Positions 47,378 to 56,419 of a DNA stretch of 64,000 nt are shown here, in pieces. Within the stretch, counting starts at the first letter, position 1. Each line of letters starts with the position of its first letter. Source of the stretch: Chrysoperla carnea (lineage: Eukaryota > Arthropoda > Insecta > Neuroptera > Chrysopidae). Position numbers and translations under genes: made by a program. The notes under the pieces were generated by a model. It ran no database searches and was not told where the DNA came from. It saw only the letters and a list, made by a program, of their open reading frames with translations. Where the stretch lies: positions 65,789,501 to 65,853,500 of the forward strand of contig NC_058341.1 in assembly GCF_905475395.1 (NCBI RefSeq), in the 5' to 3' direction.

Positions 47378-49330
47378 TTAAGTGAGATTGACGCACTTGT
47401 TTGATAGGTGTCTTGTTAGTTTGCTATTTTCTATACTGTAAGTGTAGAACTTATGTTTTATTTGTTCAAAGTATTCTTCGATAGTTGGGATTTCAGTAAG
47501 GTAGTGTAATATGTTTATTGGGGTGTATCTGTCTGTGTTTAAAATTAGTCTTAAGCATCTGTTTTGGAGTCTTTGTATTTTGTTTTTAGTCGTAGACGAA
47601 GCATCATAACTCCACACAGGGGAGGCGTAGCTGATTATTGGCCGAATGATTGTTGTGTATAACAGTTTTTTATTTTGACTGGACATAGGACTTTTTTTTG
47701 TTTAAAAGTGGATGGAGGGTTCGGATGGAGTTGTTGACTTTGTCAGAAATGTTTTTTATGTGACTTTTGAAGTAAAGTTTTTTATCGAAAATGACTCCTA
47801 AGTACTTTACTTCGTTTTTTATTGTTATTTTTGTTTTGTTGATTGAAATTGGAGTAGTGACCCTAGTGTCGTTAAATTTCCTTGCAAATATGATGTGTTC
47901 GGTTTTATCATTATTTAATTTGATCTTCCATTTCTGAGCAAAGTCAAGGATTAGGTTTAGATGGATTTGGGTTTGGGATGTGGCCACCTGAGCGTTAAAT
48001 GAGTGCGTGAATATTGCTGTATCATCAGCGTAGATGGCCAGTTGGGTTTTGGGGAATTTTGGGATATCATTAATGTAGTAATTAAAGATGACAGGTCCGA
48101 GTACACTCCCTTGCGGTACTCCTGCTCTGGAGAATTTAATGTCTGACACAGTGTTGTTGATTTTGACTACAAATTTCCTGTTATGTAAGTAGTTTTTGAT
48201 TAATATTATTAAGTATGCAGGAAATTTGTAGTTGATTAATTTATATATAACTCCGTCCTGCCAGACGGTGTCGAATGCCTTCTCAATGTCTAGTAAACAT
48301 ATTGACGTAACTTTGTGTTTTTTGAATTGTTCTTTTATCGAAAAGGCAATCCTAGCCGTCTGCATGGCGGTGCTGTGTCCAGGTCTGAATCCGAACTGTT
48401 CATCAATAATTACCGCATTTTTGATTCAAAGGATTTTATTCTGGCAAGGATTATCCTTTCCGTCAGCTTTGACAGTGTACTAAGGAGGCTTATTGGCCTG
48501 TAGTTACTGGGGTTAGTATGGTCCTTCTTGGGTTTGTGTATGGGGATTACTGTCGCTATTTTCCACTGATCTGGGTAATAACCTGTGATCAATATGGCGT
48601 TTATTATGTGCATTAATTGTACAATTGTTTTGTTTGTTAAATTTTTTATTTGTTTGTAGTCTTAGTATTAGTTTGTAGTTTTAATTATGGATCTTATTTC
48701 TTTGGGAGTGGTGTGGATTTTGAATTTTGCTCTGGGGTTTAGTGTTGGTTGATCATGATTGAATGATTTTAGGGTGTGATCTACTTCTTCTTGAATGGGG
48801 GATTGGAGAGGATTTGACTGGATTGATTCAAGAGTGTTTCCAATTAGGTCAGCTTTGTCTTTGTCCGTGTAGTACGTGTCGTTGTTATAAGTTAGTGAAG
48901 GTATTGGTTTTTTTGATTTTCTAAGTAATTTTGACATTTGCCATAATGAGTTATCTTTTGGTGTTATTTCAAGGAGTTTTTTTTTGCCATTTTGTGTTGA
49001 GTAATTTATGAATTTCATTTTTTATTGTTCGGTTAAGTTTGTTAATTTCATTTTTTAGTCCTGGGTTTCTTGTTTTTTGTTGCTGTTTTCTAAGTGAGTT
49101 GCGGTTTTTGATAAGATTTTTAATTTCGTCATTTAGGTCGTTTTTGTAGGGGTTTACAATTATTCTTTTTGTGTTGTCTTTCTTGGTTTGTTTAAGTGCG
49201 TCCGTTAGTTTTTTAATTTCATCATCTATTTTGTCAGGGGAGTCAATGTTTTTGTTTATTGTGATTTTTTTGTGGAGTTCCTTTTTATATTTTACCCAGT
49301 CAGTGGATTTGTAAGATGTTATGATATGTT
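47378..49330 (-). pseudogene. Jockey-type ORF2: linker and reverse transcriptase
   Basis: The linker (48668-49018 and upstream to 49330) has S-L-W-Q-M-S-K and D-K-D-K-A-D-L-I-G. RT: Y-R-P-I-S-L-L-S-T-L (48500), D-I-E-K-A-F-D-T-V-W (48295), G-V-P-Q-G-S-V-L-G-P and Y-A-D-D-T-A-I-F (about 48025), K-T-E-H-I-I-F and Y-L-G-V-I-F. The C-terminal part 47378-47686 ends with a stop at 47378. A short deletion removes the K-A-P-G-x-D motif near 48660. Frameshifts occur near 49015, 48620, 48410 and 47685; a TAA at 49332 separates this from the endonuclease. Confidence 0.9.
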
Positions 49331-49331
49331 T

Positions 49332-49985
49332 TTACTTTTGTTTGTATGTTCCGTAGATTTCAAATATAATTGGGTTATGATCCGAGTTTAAAGCGGGTGT
49401 GGAAATTGGTTCAGATATGTTTGTCAGGTTTTTGTTGAGTAAAAGGTCTATGTAGGTTGGGGTGGAATTTTTTGTGGGGTAGTGGGTGGGTTCTTTGGTG
49501 TGCAGGATTATGATATTGTTGTTTTTTGTGTATTCATGTAGAGTAAGTCCGTTGGCGTTGTTAATATGGTTTTTCCAAGATACATGTCTGGCATTGAGGT
49601 CTCCTGTTATTAGTATCTTGTCTCCGACAGACGTGAGGATGTCTAGGTCTTGGGTGGTGAACTTGTTTTTTGGGCTGTTATACACAGCAATAATGTGAAG
49701 TTTGTTTTCCAGTTTTAATCCTACTGCTTCTATTGTTAGTGAATTTGATAGATTAGTTTTTTTGTACGGTATTGTGTTTTTGATAATAATAGCTACTCCT
49801 CCTCCATGCGTTGCGCGATCATTTCGTATTATTGAGTAATTTTTAATTTTTGGTGTGTCTTTGTGAGTAAGTTTCGTCTCTGTTATTATTGCTATGTCTA
49901 TGTTTTCGTCTAGTATAAAGGCTCTAAGTTCTGTCATTTTTGGCCTTAGGCCGTTGGCGTTCCAGGTCATGCATTTAGTTGCCAT
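49332..49985 (-). CDS. Jockey-type ORF2: endonuclease domain
   Basis: Start M-A-T-K-C-M-T-W-N-A-N-G at 49985, typical for Jockey ORF2. Catalytic features: W-N-A-N-G, I-I-T-E-T-K-L (Glu), G-D-L-N-A-R-H (Asp, Asn), Y-I-D-L-L-L and S-D-H-N-P-I (Asp-His). The domain is intact over about 218 codons and then meets a stop at 49332, where the linker should follow. It would nick target DNA to prime reverse transcription. Confidence 0.9.
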   Translation of the reverse strand: MATKCMTWNANGLRPKMTELRAFILDENIDIAIITETKLTHKDTPKIKNYSIIRNDRATHGGGVAIIIKNTIPYKKTNLSNSLTIEAVGLKLENKLHIIAVYNSPKNKFTTQDLDILTSVGDKILITGDLNARHVSWKNHINNANGLTLHEYTKNNNIIILHTKEPTHYPTKNSTPTYIDLLLNKNLTNISEPISTPALNSDHNPIIFEIYGTYKQK

Positions 49986-50234
49986 TTTATTTGAAGTTGT
50001 TTTGGCAGAAATCAAAGAATACTTTGAATTTTTGTAGTTCATTTGTACAGGTTTTGAGCAGTGCATTGAGTTGGTGCACTGCGTTTAACATTTTATTTAG
50101 GTCAATCTGTGTGCTTAATTCGTCAAACTCACTTGCCAGATTGTTGAATGACATGTTGTTTGTTGTTGCTTGTTGTTGTTGTGTGGGGGGTGAGGGGTTA
50201 TGGTTTGTTGTGGTGGGTTTTCCATTGTTCCATG

Positions 50235-50905
50235 GGTTCATTTATGGCATCGGGGCTGGGATGTATCTTGTAGTTTTTGCCGGTCCTCTTGAGGATGTGG
50301 CTAGATTGGCCTGACGTTTTTGCATTTGTTCTATTTTTTTAATGTATTCCGGACATTTGATTGAATTGGCCGGATGGTTACCTTTGCAGTTAACACATTT
50401 TAGTTTTGTTAGATTTTCTTCTAGCCTAATTGGGAATTTTTGGCGCTCTCGGGTCCAATGCGCTTCCGCGCACTTGAGGCATGCGGGGGGGGGGCTTGCA
50501 GTTGGTTGTGGCGAGCCCCCATTGCTAGCACCGATGACATTGTATTATTTGTATTGTGTTGTAATGTTTGGTCCAATCAATTCTAGTGTGGTACACATAC
50601 TTGATATTTGCTTCCAAGTATTTAAGTGTAATGGAGTTGTCCGTGATGACTAGGAATAGTGGACGCCTCGTGTTTTTCATTTTGTATACGTTTATAATAT
50701 TTATTTTATATTTTTCTTCTATGTCTATTTTTATGTCCATTGTTTCTGTATTCGAAGGTAGTCCGCCAAGTACAAAAGCATGATGCTTTTCGTCCTTACT
50801 CGTGTAAGTATGGTATGCTATTTTTCCTTCTTCTTTTGTTAAGTCGAGAAGGTAGTGTTCGTATTCATTTCGGTCGTGAATGAATAGATTTGTATTTTGT
50901 TTATT
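50235..50905 (-). pseudogene. Jockey-type ORF1, C-terminal part with zinc knuckles
   Basis: From the right: F-V-L-G-G-L-P (about 50770), the PRE_C2HC-like domain (R-P-L-F-L-V-I, 50640) and three zinc knuckles: C-H-R-C at about 50525 broken by a TAG, one in the G-run region 50484-50492 where the frame slips, and C-V-N-C-K-G-N-H-P-A-N at about 50395. It binds LINE RNA. The frame continues across the LTR element into 54038-54285 when that element and one ATAT are left out. Confidence 0.85.
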
Positions 50906-50909
50906 ATAT

Positions 50910-51414
50910 TGTTATGTTACTGATTTTGGTATGGTCCAGGGAAGATGCTGCCACCACCTGATTGTTTATTGTGAAGGATTAATCAGGAAAATCCTTGTAG
51001 AAAAATAACCAACACTTTTGATTACTCTTAAAACGAATATTTAATTTCACTAATAATACTGTTGTATTTGATAAATATTTTGTTGATTACAATTTAGCTT
51101 GATCATCAAGGTTAAATATTTACTGCATTATTACGATGTTATTTGAAGTTGTATAATCACTGCATACTTTTAATAATTTTACATTGCCTTTTTATATAGT
51201 TAATTGTGGGCCAAAATATTGGCTATCGTGACGTATTATTTTGGCTCGTCAGCAAAATTATTAAATTTATGTCAGTTTAAATAAATATAAAAAATAATAA
51301 TAATATTATAAACAAAACTTTGTTTATAATTAAGTAATAGTTTTTACTTAAAAATATGATTGATTTAGTGTATTAGAACCACTATTTTAAGGATAACGCT
51401 GTCCAGGGCCTAAC
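50910..51414 (-). repeat. Left LTR (3' LTR of the minus element)
   Basis: 505 bp. The right 285 bp (51130-51414) are almost identical to 53749-54033. The left 200 bp share only the first 13 bases and scattered similarity with the other LTR. 51415-51890, next to it, holds the polypurine side (complement of AAGTCGGAAGG) and AT-rich DNA. Confidence 0.9.
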
Positions 51415-51896
51415 ACACCTTCCGACTTTTTTTTAGAGGGAAAATAATTGCAAATTATTTTTCATCTAATTCAGAAGTAAAGTTATCCCTTAGAGAAAAA
51501 ATTAAAAATTTACAAAATAATAAAAAAAATTGGAAAACTATAAGGATAACTTCGTTAAATCAATCATTAAGAATAAAAAGAAAAGAAATTTACATTTTTA
51601 TGAGTAACGAAATTGTAAATAAATTGGTTTAAGAAAAAAAAATTTTAACTATTGTAACAATTTCGTTTTACAATAGTACACAATGAGTTGAAATGTGATA
51701 TATAAATGAATGAAATAATTTTGCAACTATGCAAAAATTTAGTTTTACAAATACAAATATGGAGTAAGTATGTGTAGTAAAAAAAATATTTGTGAATTGA
51801 AAAAAATTTTGCAATTACGCGCTTATGAAAAAAAAATAGTAAACATTACTGTCCTTGAATTGAATAGAAAAAATTATTACAATAATAATTTATAAT

Positions 51897-53160
51897 TTAT
51901 ACATTAGTAAAATCCGATTTAAGATTTTTAAAATTATTGATGAAATTTCGTTGAAGATTTAGTTGTAGTAGTAGAATTAAATCTCGTAGAGTTTGGATGA
52001 TTGTGTTGATAAGATTTAATAGAGTTGTAGAATTGAAATTTCTTGGGGTTTGGATGATCGTGCTGATTAGATTTAGTAGTAGAGTTGAGTTACGTGCGGT
52101 TGAAGAAATGTGAACCATTTTGAATTTTCCATTACTTGTTGTCGTTGTCGAACTGCATTGGTCGGTTTAGGAATACACTCAGAAGTTTTTCTAACATATG
52201 GTAGAAGGTTTTGAAGTATTTGGTTTTGAGATGCCATAAATACGTTGCTTCTATCCATAAATGTCGTCATTCAGCAAGACGCCAGGGAGGGTAAATCTAA
52301 GATAAGATATAATGAAACGGGGGGGGGGAGTATGTAGTGTATACGTTGTTTCCATTATAAATTGTGATTCCAGTGACCAATGGCTTAATATCCACTTCCA
52401 ACTTCGACAAGTTTCTGGGTTCTCCATTTGATGGTTCCGAGAACAATTACACTTCACAGTTTCCTTCAGGAATTTGGTTGGCTGTTCCAAATCCAGTAAA
52501 ACTTTCTGCATAATTTAATGTTCTCGTTTGGGAATTGAAATTAGGGATTTAATATAGGATGATGTTTAAGAACTTGTAAAATGTCATGTCGAGAGAAAAA
52601 TATTTAAATTAGGGATTGTTTAGAGATAAGATAGAAAAAAAAAAATATGTAGGTTGAGCGTATATTATTTCACGATTATTAATTCAATTAGAAGTTAGCG
52701 CCGCGATTTGAATGGGATTTTTTTTTTTCGTTTGAATTTAGTAGCTTCAAGAATGTCCATGCTTTGTGTAATGTTAACAAGGTGCGTCGTATTGAGAGAA
52801 GTATTTGTTAAATTTGCTGGAAATTCGTATTCGTAAGAGGCGTTTATCGAGGGGCGTAACGTGTAGGGTAATTGTATCTGTGCGTGATACGTTTGTTTTA
52901 AGGGGTTATAACAATCTGCGTTAATGGGGAGTCGTTCTGTACGAAGAACATAGTGGGGGTTATTTGCTTTTATAGCGTTATCAAGGGGTCGTTCTGTAGG
53001 AAGAACATATAGGGGGTTATTTCTTTGCATCGTGCTATCAGGGGGTCGTTCTGTGCTGAGAACATAATATAATGGGTTATTTTTTAGTATCGCGTTATTA
53101 GGGGTTCGTTCTGTGTTAAGAACATATAAAGGGATAATTTTTTAATATCGCGTTATTAGA
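51897..53160 (-). pseudogene. Gag-like internal region with tandem repeats
   Basis: The 52695-53030 frame (and on to 53160 with breaks) codes for four units of about 20 residues built on N-N-P-L-Y-V-L-P-T-E-R-P; DNA units of about 60 bp start near 52925, 52985, 53045 and 53105. A second repeat of about 57 bp x 2 lies at 51960-52085 with N-L-I-x-T-I-I-Q-T. The 52251-52511 frame has C-N-C-S-R-N-H but no clear zinc knuckle. An 11-base G-run lies near 52320. No enzyme domain. Function unknown; probably a rearranged gag. Confidence 0.5.
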
Positions 53161-53564
53161 GGGCCGTTTAGTTTTAAAAGTCTGTTGTTTTAATATTGAC
53201 TTGTCTGACGTTATTACCAGACAAGTGTAGGGGTACGTCATGTCTAAAGGGTTACAAAGCATGTTTTAAGAAAAAATTAAGTAAAAAAATGAAGATAGGA
53301 AAGTGATACAGGACTATACAACTTTTTATGGTATAAAAATAGGATAATTTGAATTTGCAAAATTAGTTATAGGGAAGAGAGTAGTTTGCAAAAAAAAAAT
53401 TTTGGGAATTTTTTATACCAGGAAAGAGAACTTCAAATTAAAGTGAAAATTTTACTAACCTGTAGGTTCGTTATTCAACCAAATCACAAAAGTGAACCGC
53501 TTGAAGTCTAAATTGTACACTTGCCAATTCTCCAATCGTGTTGAATTCCACCGCTGCACACCAA

Positions 53565-54033
53565 TGTTATGTTACTGATTTTTAAATTGTTGCAGCAATG
53601 TTGAAATCCAATGTCCAAAATTAACAAAATTGCACTGATATTCGTTTATTTTTTATTTATTCGATGAGTTTGAAAATTATTTATTTATAAAGTTAACGAT
53701 GTTTGTTACAAATTAAGTTGAAGTAAAAACTTGTAAGTCACTGTATTATTACGATGTTATTTCAAGTTGTATAATCACTGCATACTTTTAATAATTTTAC
53801 ATTGCCTTTTTATATAGTTAATTGTGGGCCAAAATATTGGCTATCGTGACGTATTATTTTGGCTCGTCAGCAAAATTATTAAATTTATGTCAGTTTAAAT
53901 AAATATAAAAAATAATAATAATATTATAAACAAAACTTTGTTTATAATTAAGTAATAGTTTTTACTTAAAAATATGATTGATTTAGTGTATTAGAACCAC
54001 TATTTTAAGGATAACGCTGTCCAGGGCCTAACA
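53565..54033 (-). repeat. Right LTR (5' LTR of the minus element)
   Basis: 469 bp. Shares its U3 side (53749-54033) with the left LTR but differs over 53578-53748. Borders are TGTTATG and CTAACA. Between 53161 and 53564 lies the leader with no ORF. Confidence 0.9.
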
Positions 54034-54037
54034 ATAT

Positions 54038-54285
54038 TTAATGTGAAAGCCATTTTTTACAGTTGTTTTAATGGTTTCAGTGAACCTTATATGATCTGTG
54101 ACTGTTTGATGAAAGACGATAGGTGGTGGCGATTTTGATTTTTTATTATTTTGATTTGGTATTTGTTCATTTGTTTCTTCGTTCTGATTGTCACCCGTTT
54201 CCTCATTTTCATTTGGGTTCGATTCATTTGAAGGTGTTTGTATTGGTTGTATTGGTGAAAAACGATTATTTGTGGGGGTCCATTG
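54038..54285 (-). pseudogene. Jockey-type ORF1, N-terminal part
   Basis: The frame has the N-terminal hallmark N-N-R-F-S-P-I-Q, then an acidic/asparagine-rich linker and P-P-I-V-F-H. It is cut by the LTR element at 54037. No own ATG is seen: upstream the frame passes into the SAM-like gene, so the LINE 5' end is truncated here. Confidence 0.85.
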
Positions 54286-55416
54286 ACACCTTGTGCAGAA
54301 GCCACATACCATATATCTTCACACTCTCCGGGAAATGTTAAGGTTATCAAACGAGCAAGGACTTTGAAACGCTTTGATGAAATTCTATTGTAAAATATTA
54401 TAAATTAAGCAAAAATTACTTGAAACTTGGTAAGAAATTATATATAAAAACATTTCATCTTACTCATATGAACGATTTCTTTTAAACTCTCTCTCTATAA
54501 TAAGTGTCGACAATACAGATCGATCAAGAATTTTTTTTTGTCTAAAAGTATGAAGTACAAGGTCTCCACGATACGAGTCGCTCAAATACTTTTTTAATTC
54601 ACGAAGTTTTGGATCTGTAATTTTATAACATCAATTATATTTAAATTCTTTTTTAAATAAATATCTAAAAACCTTACTTGAATCTTCCATATGACTAGCA
54701 TTAATTTCTTCAGGATTTGCTTCTTCATTAAATTCAGTTTCACATTCTATTACATTCTCTTTATCTATTTCAGTATCATTATTTACAGTACTATTAATCT
54801 TATCGTTTAAATAATCAGTGGCAGTGTAATCGGAGGAACATTTAACACTTGGACTTCAATAAAAGATGATCGAAATCTTTGTTTAAATTTGAAGTTGAAA
54901 CCCAATTCAGGAATTAAACGACCGATCATGTCGTCATTTAAATTTCGAAAGACTTTTTCGTCAACTCCATTTTCTACAACATAAAATATACAATATATAT
55001 ATGATATACTTAATTAATGATAATATTCCAAAAAATTAAGTATCATTAATTAGTAATGTATTAATAATTGTGTTTGACAATATATTAACTTTATATATAA
55101 TATATATTTTTGTTTTACACACATAATAATCAACATCGATGATAAATGGATTGGTGGACTTATTTTTAACTTTAAGAAAATTGAAGATCTCATTTTCTTT
55201 TAATAACAATAAATAAATAGTTTCAATGATATATCAAATGGTTTAAAATTTTGAAATAATTATTAAGTTATAAGTAAAAATTAAACAATTGTAAACAATA
55301 AATTGCCAATAAATTTTAAATTGACATGAACTGTTGATATACGTACCCGCAAATCTTGAAATAAATTTTTCAAGAGAATATTCTTTTAGCATAGCACATA
55401 CAAAATCATCGGCCAT
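54285..55416 (-). pseudogene. SAM-like domain gene, truncated by LINE insertion
   Basis: Four exons on minus: 55347-55416, 54678-54973, 54464-54614 and 54285-54384, all with GT/AG borders and matching phases. Exons 1-2 form a SAM-like helical domain (start M-A-D-D-F-V-C-A-M-L; D-E-K-V-F-R-N-L; G-R-L-I-P-E-L-G). After an acidic linker comes a second conserved block: R-E-L-K-K-Y-L, S-T-L-I-I-E-R and F-K-V-L-A-R-L-I-T-L-T-F-P. One frameshift in exon 2 near 54870. The Jockey element enters after A-Q-G-V-N and the rest of the gene is not seen on its far side. SAM domains bind protein or RNA; the role here is unknown. The family resembles TE-associated insect genes. Confidence 0.7.
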
Positions 55417-55539
55417 GTTATTTTCACTTTATTTTTTATAATAAACTTTTAATAAATAAACATACATACAACACGAACTGGCAACAATAAATATAACCTA
55501 TACAACATTCAGGCGGGCAAAGCAAAACATACTATATGT

Positions 55540-55760
55540 GGATCGCCGGTAGTCGCATGCGCATGCGTAAAGGGCACGCATAATTTACTTCACAGTGAAG
55601 TAAAATCCACATCACGGTGATACAATATTTGTATCACTTCAATCTGAAACTAACATCACTTGTACAATCAGATTTTTACATCATTTGTGGGGTAAATTGT
55701 AAATCATCTTTTTTTTCCGTGAAGAAATTATTTTTAATACTTCCGCTGGTATGAGGTGTT
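55540..55760. repeat. Cluster of short palindromes upstream of the SAM-like gene
   Basis: GCATGCGCATGC at about 55555-55567, TTACTTCACAGTGAAGTAA at about 55587-55605, ATCACGGTGAT near 55614 and further ATCAC boxes to 55680. They lie 120-350 bp upstream of the start at 55416. They could be a promoter module or the end of a transposon. 55760-56022 has no gene. Confidence 0.5.
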
Positions 55761-56022
55761 CAGAGCTGTAAATGGTAGCAAGCCATTAGGCGAGGTTTTC
55801 AATTCCCATTCAGTCGAAATTTTATCATTCCCAAGCCATTTCGCACTTGCAAATATACCCTTAGGCAATGCTGTGAAGCAGCTCCCTCAGTAGGTGGCAG
55901 AGAACGCAGCTGAAACGACGATCGATTTACTGATTTGCAAAAAATGTAAATCGTAAATCATTTAACGACTGTTGATTACTTTTTCCGCCGTATAATTTAC
56001 CAATGATTTGATTACCGTTTTT

Positions 56023-56301
56023 TTAAATAATATTAGGTGTTGCCGAACAATCATTGAATATATTTGCAAGCTGTCGCGCATGTTCATCTCCATTCATAAG
56101 CCTTACAATTTTATTCTTTCCTTGTTTGAAAACCGATGTCGTATCTGACCCGCCAAAGGCATGAAAAAACAAAATCAAATGCCTCATGTGCGGATGTTTA
56201 AAAGAGCTCGAAGAGTACACTTGATCCAACGATCTGTGTTTTCTAGATTTAAAAAAAAAAATATTTTTACCGATCGCTCTTTGACACATGATTGCCAGCA
56301 A
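56023..56301 (-). pseudogene. PIN-like C-terminal fragment of an unclassified TE protein
   Basis: The frame contains L-I-L-F-F-H-A-F-G-G-S-D-T-T-S-V-F followed by K-Q-G-K-N-K, the signature of a large uncharacterised TE protein family (usually H-A-F-x-G-C-D-T-T). G-C-D-T-T with nearby G-K-K resembles the end of a PIN/FEN-type nuclease active site; that function is inference. Cys is Ser here. It continues upstream in another frame to about 56417, then is lost. Confidence 0.5.
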
Positions 56302-56419
56302 AACATATTAAAAATATGTGGAAAAAATAGCATAAAACATAATCGATCAGGGCAGCTAAATAGCAGCAAAAGTTCAATATAGTAAGTGCATAACAATATT
56401 AAATGCATATGCATCATAC

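Larger units (their letters stand above)
50910..54033 (-). mobile_element. LTR retrotransposon without pol, inserted in Jockey ORF1
   Basis: Two LTRs (50910-51414 and 53565-54033) begin TGTTATGTTACTG and end CCTAACA. The 4 bases ATAT lie just before (50906-50909) and just after (54034-54037), a Gypsy-like 4-bp target duplication. Next to the right LTR is a primer-binding-like TTGGTGTGCAGCGGTGG on minus, close to that of the errantivirus-like element. The 2.15 kb core has gag-like repeats but no protease, RT or integrase, so it is non-autonomous. Confidence 0.9.
46997..54285 (-). mobile_element. Jockey-type LINE, near full length, hosting an LTR element
   Basis: From a 16-base T-run (46997-47012, the poly-A tail read on plus) to about 54285, with the LTR element at 50910-54033 in the middle. 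Both ORFs are represented with all domains. The right end cuts into the fourth exon of the SAM-like gene. No target duplication was found. Damage is limited to a handful of stops and frameshifts, so it is younger than the copy at 1-1905. Confidence 0.88.
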
